Shown here in pieces: positions 36,140 to 46,504 of a stretch of DNA of 64,000 nucleotides. The translations under genes were made by a program, and so were the position numbers. The DNA comes from Gonatopus flavifemur (Eukaryota; Arthropoda; Insecta; Hymenoptera; Dryinidae). The notes beneath the pieces were generated by a model. That model had not been told where the DNA came from, searched no databases, and saw only the letters and a list, made by a program, of their open reading frames with translations. Position 1 is the first letter of the stretch; the number at the start of each line of letters is the position of its first letter. Where the stretch lies: the NCBI GenBank assembly GCA_018340375.1, contig JAFFJZ010000001.1, positions 57,342,001 to 57,406,000 of the forward strand, written 5' to 3'.

Positions 36140-37080
36140 CTGATCTCTATTCGTAATTTACTGGACCGACTGAATCGAATATCATTCAACATATCATTTT
36201 AAAAACAGTATGTTTAATGTATGGATCATGTATAATTCATGATCATTACAATTTCAGAATATCTGTATATTCTTGACTATTTCTAAACGATTCTCTAAAC
36301 GATTATTGGAAAAGTTATAAAGTAAATATAAGTGAAATTTGAAATGCATATTCGTGGTATTATTTTATTTTCCTAATCTCATCCCTGGTGGGAATCAATC
36401 TGGGCGTTGCACTTTCCATCCATGCATTAGATTAATTTTATTAAATTTTATGCATTTTGATTCTAGTGTTCAAACATTGAGTTGCTGTATTGAGATTGTT
36501 CATGCTGCGATTGATTATAATTTACTGGACAATCCTTTGGTAATTCAGGCTGCATTTCAGTCTGAAGAAAAATTTGCAAACCTTACCGGAATTTCAGTAA
36601 TAAATTAAATCTTTGGGGCCGGAATTCATAAGCGTTGGAGCGATACAAAAAATGTGGCGAATATACCGATTTTTTTGGTAATTTCATCGAATAATGCAAC
36701 AAAGTGACCAAATATTTGGCGATTTTTACTCATCGTCATCGAGTTGATTCATCAAAAATTTTTTCACAGCTTTTCTATCAATTCGAGCGTTTGAGAATCA
36801 ATGTTTTTGTTCAACCAGGGTGATTTCAATACACTTAGAATGTTCGATTCCTGTAGTTGCTTTCAAAACATTTGAAAGTGTGTGAATATACCAATAACTG
36901 AAATTAAGTGTTCCATAACGAAACATCTCATTCATTTAATGGATTTATTTACACGCTTGTGAAAAATTTGAGTGTATCAAAGTAAAACACTTGAATTTAC
37001 AGGGACTTTACAGATAAAACGTAATTTTACATCCCTGGGAGAAGCAAACGATAGAAAACGATTCAAACACGGAGTTAGAC
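36140..37080. other. 3' flank of the secreted-protein gene
   Basis: AT-rich, no open frame worth calling. A fragment TTCAACCAGGGTG at 36828 is one end of the CCCTGGTTAAA family. Confidence 0.4.
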
Positions 37081-37119
37081 ATTCACTGTAACAGTGGAAT
37101 CTAATTTTACTGGAGCAGG

Positions 37120-37625
37120 AAATTCTTTGCAATGACAGCGAATCATTTGCCATCACAGCAACCTTTTTTGCTACGACAGCAATTCTTCAGCTGTGGCAGC
37201 AAAAACTGTTTGCTGTCCTACCAACATTTTTTTGCCATTCTCCATATAATACTGAAAATTCTCCTAGTCCAAAGGAAAATTTGCTGATCTAATTAATCAT
37301 ACTGCTCTTCTAACAATCTAACATCCTAATATTCATCTTCTAACATTAGATGTGGTAGCGAATTTTTAGCTACACGGAGAAAAAAGTATTGCTGGCATAA
37401 CAAGCGGGTCTGTTACTATAGCGCCTACAAAAAAAACTAGTTGAAATAGCAAAAAGAATGATTGACACAGCTACATTTTTTTGCTGACATAAACAAATTT
37501 CTTAACAGAACTAACGTCTCAGCTGCTCGAGTGAATATTTTTGCAAGGACAACAAATTTCTTTGTAGACGCTATAGTAGCAAACCATTTTTTCTCCGTGT
37601 AGGGCAGCAAAAAGATTTACTATTT
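37120..37625. mobile_element. AGCAAA-family foldback relic interrupted by a younger element
   Basis: Repeated GCAGC/TTTGCT words at 37125-37290 and TAGCGAATTTTTAGC at 37356, continuing as GGGCAGCAAAAAG at 37602. The 21663-22022 element contains the same two parts joined without interruption (inverted). Confidence 0.75.
37373..37599. mobile_element. TA-flanked foldback, CACGGAGAAAA ends
   Basis: TA|CACGGAGAAAAAAGTATTGC and CATTTTTTCTCCGTG|TA. Contains CTATAGCGCCTACAAAAAAA and its inverted partner GTAGACGCTATAG. Relatives are at 39698-39860 and, diverged, 56046-56210. Confidence 0.88.
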
Positions 37626-37664
37626 TATACGCTGAAAAAAAATGTATCCCAGTCAAATAAACGG

Positions 37665-37950
37665 CCCACGTAGAAATTCCGGTACTGAGCCGATGGTGAC
37701 GAACGGATCGGCACTGCAAAGGTATGAGCCACCAACGGTTGTCTGCCGATTGCGGATCGGTACTTAACCGACTTTATTTTAAGTTCGTGTCGGTACTGGT
37801 TCGATATTTGAACCAACCGTTATTGACCACTTTCCACCAATGTTGGATTAACAACGGCACAATTTTGCTACGCAAGCGTTGGCCTCCAACGTTGATTCGG
37901 TACCGAACCAATGTGAATAAATATCTTGTATACTTCGAGTGGATACTTGA
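37665..37950. mobile_element. CCGGTACTG-family element fragment
   Basis: Begins CCCACGTAGAAATTCCGGTA. Carries CACCAACGGTTGTCTGCCGA and several GGTACCG/CGGTACT words. No inverted right end of its own is visible, so it is truncated or fused with the next copy. Confidence 0.65.
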
Positions 37951-37954
37951 TTAG

Positions 37955-38352
37955 CCACGTAGAAATTGACGAATGGTCCAATACCGGCTTGATACAGGCT
38001 GCTAGTTTGCAACCGTTGGCGGTCATTTTATGATCCAATAGTAAATTTCACTATAAATTCCCCCTAGTGCGGAAATTTTGATAATGCATTCAAAACCTTC
38101 CAAACTTGCAACAGCGCAAATAACGGTTGAGTGACAGTCGTTGGTACTTGGATACCGATCAATACTATTAGTATTAGTTCTCAATGTCGGAACTACACTG
38201 ATTTCCAGTACTGAATTGATGTTGGTAACCGGTACTGGATCAGAGTTATTTGGCGTTATCATTCCGTAGTCCGACCGACACCGGCCGCCAACGGTTGCAC
38301 CCTGGCAGCCTGTATTGAGCCGGTACTGGACCATCCGTCAATTTCTACGTGG
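37955..38352. mobile_element. CCGGTACTG-family foldback, 398 bp
   Basis: Ends CCACGTAGAAATTGACGAATG and, inverted, CCACGTAGAAATTGACGGAT. The arms share CCGGCTTGATACAGGCTGC and CAACCGTTGGCGG. Flanking ends of the TTATTTG family (CTGAAAAAAAATGTATCCCA at 37632 and GGTTATTTGACCC at 38356) suggest insertion into an older element. Confidence 0.85.
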
Positions 38353-39380
38353 GGGGTTATTTGACCCGTGTAATACCTTGATTTGCTGCGTCAGCCAATT
38401 TTTCCCTTCTTGAAGGACTACAAGCCGCATAGAGAGAAGAACAAATGGGAACAGATAGAATTTGAATGTATTTGACTCTTGCCATCGGTTTCCATCTTTT
38501 CCTTTTCTCAGGGGATCTCAATTAACAATCAACACAGCAATCTAACAGTTATCTAACTGGAAAGTGCTTTAAAAAACTTCTTAGCAACTCGTAAACTATT
38601 TGGGAAAACTTGCTGCGATCCATCTCATTCCCAACCATAATATCTTCTGAAACAATTTTGAAAGATCAGCAAAAACATGAGGAGTTGAGTTACAAATTAT
38701 TCACACGAAGGAGAATTTTGAAGTCTTGCAAATTGAAGAAATCCGATATGATTGAGAGTGAATTGAAGATGCGAGACGCAAGATTTGCAAGGACTGTTTC
38801 CACTCTTGAAGAGTGAGACGTCCACTTCCCGGATCCAGTTTTATTGGAATCAGTGAGTTTTCATAGAATTCCCATGTTCTTTGGCGACGGGCACAAATAG
38901 GTCAAGTTGTTGTAGGATTTTCTTTGAATTTTGAGTGAAAGTCAGTATTTTGTGATTTTTATTAGAGAAACCCTCGTAAATACTGAAATTTTTGTGGAAG
39001 TCTTCCGGAACACTCTAAAAGACATCTCAAAGATATCTTATGAAACATTATCAGATATCCTTCAAAGATCTTCTTTCAAGATGTTTTGAGGTTGTCTCAA
39101 GACATCTCTCATATATCTCAATCACGTTCTCGATAAGATATCTACAATTATTGCATAGGGAATCATTCGAATCTCTTTGAGATATCTCTCAGAGTGATCT
39201 AAAAAAGGAATCCTGAATTGTGTACTGAGAAAGAATTTCAGTTGGGAAACCGTGTCGTTTTGTTCGACAGTGAAACTGAGATCGAAAATCGGGACCTTGA
39301 GGGGACTTGGCACTTGGAGAAAAATAAAAAAGTGCAAAAAGTCCGCACGCGTGTGTTTCATTGTAATATTGATTGAGAAA
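38353..39380. other. Intergenic with AGACATCTC relics
   Basis: Contains AGACATCTCAAAGATATC-type repeats at 38990-39120 (35260 family). A frame at 38610-38816 has a coiled-coil-like composition but no ATG and no splice context. Confidence 0.4.
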
Positions 39381-39385
39381 CTCAC

Positions 39386-39448
39386 GTGTAGATTCTTTGG
39401 AATTTCATCATCATTCGGCGTATGATGGCCTGTACGAAAGCGCCCCAT
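39386..39448 (-). CDS. Possible first coding exon, unrecognised gene
   Basis: ATG in a good context (GTGAAG ATG GGG) starts 21 codons, MGRFRTGHHTPNDDEIPKNL and H, and runs into a consensus donor CAC|GTGAGT. The upstream - strand sequence (39449-39530) is GC-richer and 5'UTR-like. The following exons should lie at lower coordinates and were not found among the repeats. No family recognised. Confidence 0.35.
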
Positions 39449-39697
39449 CTTCACCTACTTTCTGTTTGTCGTTTGTTCGTGCGAAGGATATTATTCGGCT
39501 TTTTCTCCCTCTCCACCGGTAACGAACTCGATTATAATTTTTGGAACGCATTATACGCTTGATTATTTTCATTTGGGGATTACATGGAAGATGTCTGTAT
39601 AATTGTTATTCACAGCTCGAAGGGGCAAATTTTGAAAATTGTATATAATATAGTTTATATATGGGTTATATACAATCGCATCTATCGAACATGGCTA

Positions 39698-39860
39698 CAC
39701 GGAGAGAACAGTATTGTTGACCTAACAAACTGGTCTGTTACTATAGCGCCTTCAGAAAAATTGCTAACGAAGCAAGGAAAATGATAAAAACAACTAAATT
39801 TCTTTGTTAACAGGACCAACGTTTTAAGGTGCTATTAAAAACAAATCACTTTTCTCTGTG
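39698..39860. mobile_element. Relative of the 37373-37599 foldback
   Basis: TA|CACGGAGAGAACAGTATTG at the left and TCACTTTTCTCTGTG at the right; shares GGTCTGTTACTATAGCGCC. Confidence 0.8.
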
Positions 39861-40619
39861 TTTAATATCCACTGTATTCCCACTTGGAAGCAGCATTTCG
39901 AATGTCTCTCCAGTCGAAATCCTTCTTCAAATCCCTTCTACCGTGTCTTATTCGTTATACAAATCTTCTCTTCAACTTGACATGATTTCTATGCTACGTA
40001 TAATGAAGTTTTCAGAAAAAAGATTCCACGTGTGTTTACCTTGAGAGAAGAAGAGTTTATTCAAATTTGATGAATATATATTTTTGAACGCGAAAAGATA
40101 AACATTCATTTAAAAAAATTATGATTAATGCCTTACAAATGAAGATTTATGGACCATCGAGAAATTCTTTTTCGTGTTCATTTACTCCGCCAAATAATTT
40201 TCAACGATATTGCGATTCGATGGATACCGAATCCAGGAAACTAAATTCTCATTATTCTTTCCTGAACAGCGAATTTTTGTTTGAAAAACATCACGCGATT
40301 AATGAACGAAACCCTTCTCCAGAATTTTCTAACTAAAATCTTTGACCAAAACTGGATATCCTTCGTTTCGCATGATTTTCGAATTACCTGAATTTGAATT
40401 TAAATTGTTTCCCTATTTTAATTCGAGATACGTGAGTTTGCAAACCGGAACTCATATCAAATTTCAAGTAATTTAAGTATAAAATTGATACATTCTCCGA
40501 ATCATCGTCACACCGTGATCACGTATTTCGAGTATAAACGTAGGTAAAGATACAAGTACGAATGCGAGAAATCATAGTTAGGTAATCGTGTGGTAATGCG
40601 TGCGTTCAATGGAGCCCTA

Positions 40620-40727
40620 TTATTCATCCACGGTAACATCATCATTAAGCAAATCTGTACAACATAAATCATTCGGTATGGAAGCACAATATTGGAGATA
40701 AGTAGCGACCTCGGCTGGTGAAATTTC
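40620..40727 (-). CDS. Possible terminal exon, unrecognised
   Basis: 35 codons and stop: EISPAEVATYLQYCASIPND followed by LCCTDLLNDDVTVDE. It has an amphipathic, protein-like composition and a short acidic end. Two AG dinucleotides just upstream (CCAACCAG and GTGGAG) could be acceptors. The GTGGAG one would keep phase 1 with the donor at 43016, making this an alternative last exon of the PY-motif gene; that is speculation. Confidence 0.3.
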   Translation of the reverse strand, partial: EISPAEVATYLQYCASIPNDLCCTDLLNDDVTVDE

Positions 40728-41346
40728 ACTGGTTGGCCCTCCACGTTATTCAAGGTGAACGAGAAGATGAATTTCGATTATCACGTATACCTTGCGGTCA
40801 TTCATACGACCACTTGAGGTTATTTTTTCTCTTCCTGTAAAATCACTTCGAGTATTGATAACGCTAGATCTCAATGACAGAATTCTCGCTTTATTTCTGA
40901 ATCATTATTGATGTGTCAGTTCGATCCACAATCACCGCATGTTATTTACATTATTTATGTTAAAGTTATAAAAAATGATATATTGAATACAAAACTTCGA
41001 AACATTATGTATATAGTTGTTGAATTAAACATTCGATATGCTAATTCGTTTCTTCCTTTCATCATGTTGAATTCATAAATAGTTTATGTGAGGTTTCACA
41101 TTATGTATTATGTACAATAAGTATTATCAAGATGTTATGAATGAATGTATCACATGAATCTTTACCTTATATTTTGTTCCTCAAATCTGTTAAAGTTAGT
41201 TTGGAGGAATATTTGATGATAAAATTTATCACAAATTCACAGTTCATACATATTTTCAGAAAACAAAACAATCTTTTTGCAATATTCTAACCTACAATAT
41301 CACTTTCTTGGAAACATACATACTTTTTTTATTGCAACTAGAAGAA

Positions 41347-41497
41347 CCCTAGTGAAAATTTCCGCTCGCCGGAAGTGAACTTTGAAACAAATGAAACGTA
41401 AAATGTTTCAATTTTCGCTTCTTTTGCGCTTAGATACTGTTTCGTTTACTCTCCTGCGTTGCTTTATACCCTTCTTAGGCTCCCATTTTCACTAGGG
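41347..41497. mobile_element. Short foldback, CCCTAGTGAAAAT ends
   Basis: CCCTAGTGAAAATTTCCGC and its inverted copy ending TTTTCACTAGGG, about 150 bp. The only clear repeat in the 40-48.6 kb block. Confidence 0.8.
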
Positions 41498-42384
41498 AAC
41501 GTAAGTACGTTCATATGTATACCGATACACTATTTACAATAAAGGTGAAAATAACAAAATAAACCCTTTAGAACTTAATATACTATTACTAAATTAGATA
41601 CAACATTCGAAAATATGTTTCATTTCGATCTATAAAACATATTTTCTTCATTTTAATTGACTCTTTCAACACGAAATTTCTCAAATAGGTGAGAATACCC
41701 TCCACTCGATATTCGCTGACGAAAATCTTTTTACATGAATGTGATTGATGAACATTCAGCCGCGCTTCCATTCCCTACAAAAATTCGGTATTCGTTGCAA
41801 TCACGATGAAAATCACATTCCGATTGGTAAATCCATAAAAATAAAGTGACAATTAAGTCCTCGCATTTTTATGTTCCAACAAGTGTCACTTACATTTTTA
41901 TGGTATCATTTCAATATTGGAATAATAAGAATTCTTTGCAATACAATTTTCCAAAGTCATCAGTAAAATGACGAATTGTGAAGCAACAGTTTGGAGGTCG
42001 GAATCATGCCGAGGCTATCAAGTTTATAAATCAGAGCGAACAGCTCTCGGATCTTTGTTTCTTTCCTCGTTTTTATTCTAGATCTCAAGATAATTCAATT
42101 GTGTATTTTTGTTTTGAAAAAAAATATTGAAACTTCAAGTCTAAATACATCGTTCATCTTTGACAATTTTATGGATATTTGGGCGCGTAAATGATTTAAT
42201 ACGAAAACGTGTTGAACTTATTCATTCACGACAGTTCTGTGAAGAATTGTCTTATGCATAAGTCAAATGTTTGACTTATTCGCAGAGTATTCGGACTTCG
42301 TACGAATGTCATCTAATTATATTTACCTATACTTGTCATGATTTTCATGTTTGAGATTTCGTTTCAATCGCGATGCTTCAAAAA

Positions 42385-42485
42385 TTATCCTCGCAGAAGC
42401 GTTTTTTCCACGATAAAACGTACCACCAGGGACAAAAGCATGAGAGACACGATCACACCTGCTCCAAGAAGTATTCCACCATATC
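42385..42485 (-). CDS. PY-motif protein, last exon (membrane segment)
   Basis: Acceptor TACATTTCAG, completes an Arg codon, then a 20-residue hydrophobic stretch and a basic tail to TAA at 42385. An internal GTG|GTACGT could act as an alternative donor. Confidence 0.68.
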
Positions 42486-45400
42486 CTGAAATGTACAATA
42501 ATAATTTTTATTACGAAAATTCATCGCTTCATGAACTTTTTCACGGGACTTTTTAGTCTTCTGAATATAAATCAATTCGACAAGTATGGTAATTTTCCTG
42601 GTTCTTGCGTGAACATGGATCTCGGGTATGGAAAGGGAAGTTCTGTATACAAGTTACATAAGAATCAGTAAATACGTTTATGTTGACAGAAGAGAAAGAT
42701 GGGCATGGATTCGATGTATTCTTCAACACCATTCTCGCCCCAGTGACTCATTCGGTAGAATTTTTACCAAGGTAAACCGGGGTCAAGAAGGAGCCGAAGT
42801 TGATTCAAGGTTGAACACTAATCATACGATGTAACCAAAGAATCGAAAACCACTTTTCCAATATGTAAAGTATTCTGAGAAGAATAAACTTCTAGAAAAC
42901 GAAGTGGATCAGAGTATCGAATCTCAGCTCAAAGCGTGTGAGTCAATTGATATCAAATTACTCTTAAATATTATTCTTTCATGTAGAACATTCTTAGAAA
43001 TACCTATAAACTTACTTCGTGATTTTGTGGACATGATCTTATCGTTAGGAAAATCGGCAGCAGTATATCGCGTGAAAGCTGGCCTCCGTGCACCAAATCC
43101 GAAAATACGATGAGTGTAGGGCGATAAGAGGGCAGGTGAATTCGGATCGATAGGCTCCGTGGGATAAAACCTTTCATCCGATCGCAGAGAATAGGGAACT
43201 TCTAAATCGTAAGGTGGCCAAACCGTGTGATCCGAGGACATAATGTCCACGTAAGGTGGAGGATTATCGTTGTTATCCACATTATTAACCATAATTGATG
43301 GCAGAGATGTGGGAAGCGTATCATTCGACAAATTATTGATATGATTTATATGACTCGTTGGTCTCATTTCGAAACTCTGAGGCAGTAGTCTTGTGGATGG
43401 CGAATCGGGGCTCTCTGGGTGATGATCGTAATTCTCTGAAGACCAATGATCGTCCTGATGATGTTCCAGCGTGCTGTTGGAAATCCCATTGTGTTCCCCG
43501 CATCCGCTCAGCAAATGTTCATCTTCGGCACATTTTATCGGATCTACGAGGAAAATAAAAGTATATATATATATACATATATTATACACAATATTTTCTT
43601 CGCAAATTTATGTATTTGCGTATCGATTGCTTTAATATACTTTTATGAATTTTGTAGGTCAAGTCGATTAGACGAGATAGGGGCAGAGCCTTCTGAGTCA
43701 CTCTATTATCAAAGTTAGCCCCTGCAAAAAAAAGATACAAATTTGAAATTGTCCGTGTTAGAATTTTTGTTGCAATTTTTTTCACAGGGTATTCAGTCGT
43801 ATTCCTAAACAACGAGATCCTTCCCTCGGTAAACAGATTTCTCTAGAAATCTCGAAGATTTTTTTGCATATTCAATTTATTTGATTATATACAAATTTTA
43901 TATAATTTTGAAATTTAGGGAAATTTTTGAAGATTCGCAGGGAAATTGTTTCCACCAGGGTTGATTATCTCTTGTTGAGACAGAGTAAGATTGAAAAATA
44001 CTGTATTAACACATTTGTTCAATCGAAACATCATACAATATCAATATCGTGAGATATCGCTGATCGCTAGTTTGAGTTACTATTACAAACAAATATTTTG
44101 GTACACGAATATGTTTTTAGATCCACAAATTTTCTAATACTCTGTATTTTTGTAGCACTTTCAACGTTTTTCAACGAATCTTTGGAACAAGTTAGGAAAT
44201 CTTTGAATTAATTGAAATATTAAGCTTGAAAGATATTGTGATTCTCGATAACCTGAAAAAGGTTTCACGATCAGTTCAATTTTCTCTCGCTCATGCTTCT
44301 TATGATCAATAATTCCAATTAAAAATACACTTGAATATAATAAAAATCCAACGCGAAGCTTTCTAAACGATTCAATTGTATTCATATTTTATATACCCGA
44401 GATAAATTTTAGGAGTCGAATCAATCGTGAGGTTGTTATTAGCATCAGTTAACCACGAATGTAACTCAGATTAGATACTGAGGATACATTAAGAAGTTCC
44501 CTTTGATATCACAATGCTTTCTCGTCGATCATCAATTACGGGAATATTCTACTTATAATCGTGGTTCAATTCGATAATCGAAATTTTCTAATTTATCATG
44601 ATTTCGAATCAGTTTAAACTCACGATGTTCCTTCGAGTTTTCAAGTGTTTTTGTTTATTAAAATGTTACGAGTCGTATTATGACACGCGATAAGAAATGA
44701 AATAAAAACCTAATTATAACTCCTTGTTAAAAATGTCTATAGTTATTTTTTGTTGATATCAACACAAGTGTACAAAGGATACATCACGTTTATTATAACG
44801 TGGTTGAGCATCTTACGTTTTAATTTTTCGCTTCAACTTCCTATTTCATTTACACGTAATGTCTTTGAATATTGGATGACAATTCCTGGTACCGGCAGTA
44901 ATCAATCGAAATTTTCTTTTATCTGAAATTCTTATCGGGTCCAAATCATCATTTTTTCTATAGAAATTATTCTAAATTTTTTTCAGGTCTTTGGATTTCC
45001 TGACAGTTCAAACAGATTCTTTTGTAATTTTCGAAAAGATTTTGTTCGATCGTTGACCCGGGGAACGTTTCTTCAGACGAAACGGAATGAACTGGATGTT
45101 GTAATTCAAATCAAATATATATAATAATTCATTTGAAGTTCCAGAAGAAAGTGCATGTTTAGACAGATAGTGAACATCGGATCATTTGACTGTTACGATT
45201 AAAACAATTTTAGATTTTGTATCTCGATGAATGCGGAGAGTTCAGAATAAATATTCAACAGAAATATATAACATATTTCGAAGGATGCCACGAGGATTTT
45301 TTTTATGAATTTGATTTGAGAATACATTGACGAAATCATTTCTGCTGATCAATTCAACTTGGATTTATATTCAAAATCATTGTGAATGAGGAAAGAATGC

Positions 45401-45707
45401 GTTAAACGATCCTCGTGGCTTAAATACAAACGTCAATGAATCCAAAATTTTAATGAAAATAATATGACGTTATTCGTGTTTTTATGCAGTGATCATACTT
45501 TTTTATGTCACGAATAACGAAATGTTTATAAAATGTTAAAAATCTTCCACGAATCCACAAAAAACAACGTCCTTTTCGAGCGATCCATTCCTATTTTGAA
45601 CAGATAAATTAGAATTTTCAATAATAATCCTGCCAATCGTCACCCGAATGATTTAGGATGGCTCTGACATCGTTTTGATCTTTGTCCCCCGGAAAGACGA
45701 TAATCAT
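42385..45707 (-). CDS. PY-motif protein with C-terminal membrane anchor
   Basis: Exons 45707-45644 (uncertain), 43543-43016 and 42485-42385. The last junction (A|GTAAGT .. TTTCAG|GA) keeps phase 1. Seen: a long His/Asp/Asn/Ser/Pro-rich segment, PPPY at 116-119 and WPPYD at 130-134 (numbering assumes the 45.7 kb start, 230 aa in total), then a single hydrophobic helix YGGILLGAGVIVSLMLLSLV near 199-218 and a short basic tail RFIVEKTLLRG. With no signal peptide visible, the protein would be tail-anchored with its PY motifs in the cytosol. PPxY motifs bind WW domains of Nedd4-type ubiquitin ligases (known), so a membrane adaptor of the Ndfip/Commissureless kind is a reasonable guess, though the topology differs and there is no sequence match. 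If the real first exon carries a signal peptide, it would instead be a type I protein. Confidence 0.6.
43016..43543 (-). CDS. PY-motif protein, central exon
   Basis: 175 complete codons open between acceptor TTTTCCTCGTAG and donor A|GTAAGT, by far the longest frame with coding character in this block. Starts PIKCAEDEHLLSGCG (after a split codon); includes PPPYVDIM and ends KIMSTKSR. Confidence 0.75.
43560..45617. other. Putative intron 1 of the PY-motif gene
   Basis: AT-rich and repeat-free apart from a TA microsatellite. An acceptor-like TTTTTTTTGCAG on the - strand at about 43720 opens a short frame (ANFDNRVTQKALPLSRLIDL) without a usable donor, so I do not call an exon. Confidence 0.35.
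45644..45707 (-). CDS. PY-motif protein, candidate first coding exon
   Basis: ATG at 45707 begins MIIVFPGDKDQNDVRAILNH and ends TCG G|GTGACG in phase 1, which the central exon requires. Read through instead, the frame stops after eight more codons (GDDWQDYY). The upstream frame is closed by TAA, so this is a start or it is nothing. Confidence 0.4.
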
Positions 45708-46189
45708 CGATATTTATTTATTTATAAATCTTATATTCCCTCTACGTTCACCTCCCTTGTTATTCAATGTCTAATTTGAAATATATCATTCTCAGTAACA
45801 CTTTTTTCCTCTCTCAACGCTCAATGTCCTTCTCCTTTTCATTCGCAGTCCACCTGTATAGTTTTTTCCTTCGTAATCCCGAGGATCGCGTGTACGACTC
45901 CCAGGAAGACCGAATGATCCATTTCAACGTTCGTGCACGAGGAGTTTGCGTGACACACGTTTTGGTGCATATAATCATTCCGAACACAGATAAATATATT
46001 TGTTACTCGTCCGAGCTCAAAATAAAACATAACTTTTTATGCGTAGTAAATATTTTTAGTGCAATCGCACCGTGATTGTAAGCCATAAGAAATTCAAAGA
46101 TGGTCTCTCAGCGTATCGCGATTGCAATATGAATGAGGCACAAGTTCCGAAATAATGCGTTGTGGACGACCGCGTGGATTATACATTCA

Positions 46190-46450
46190 ACGCGCGTGGG
46201 ATAGTTTTTTTCATCTTCCGTATATACAGGTTGGTGCAGAATCAATTGCAGTTTCAAAGTCAAGGATACGAGATTAACTTTTGATACGTATCGGAGAAAC
46301 GATGCGTGCGACGTGCGCGTACGCGCGAACGTAAAACGCCTTGAGAGTGAACGCTTTTGTGGCCGAAGGACAACGGTGATCGATCGATCCAACGGCGGAT
46401 CAGCTGTTGCTTCATTCCCAAGTTTGATCACACGTGAATGAGGGAAAATA
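46190..46450 (-). promoter_or_regulatory. CpG-rich stretch, candidate promoter/5' exon
   Basis: GCGTGCGACGTGCGCGTACG and neighbouring CpGs stand out against the AT-rich surroundings, upstream of the PY-motif gene. A 131-codon - frame crosses it but shows no domain. A 5' non-coding exon or promoter is more likely than coding. Confidence 0.3.
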
Positions 46451-46504
46451 CGAGATCCTGTCATTGGATACCTTTTGATTGAATAAACAGTGTGAGAAAT
46501 CACG

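Noticed and set aside
39122..39448. Full 109-codon frame downstream of MGRF..
   Set aside because: A consensus donor after 21 codons and a low-complexity continuation make splicing more likely; only the first part is kept.
41968..42082. Overlapping short frames on both strands (MTNCEATVWRSES.. and KIRELFALIYKLDSLGM..)
   Set aside because: Both look protein-like, but they cannot both be real, acceptors are purine-rich, and phases do not fit the neighbouring gene.
46108..46503. 131-codon - strand open frame
   Set aside because: Crosses the CpG-rich stretch, where stop codons are rare by composition. No recognisable domain and no fitting splice phase.
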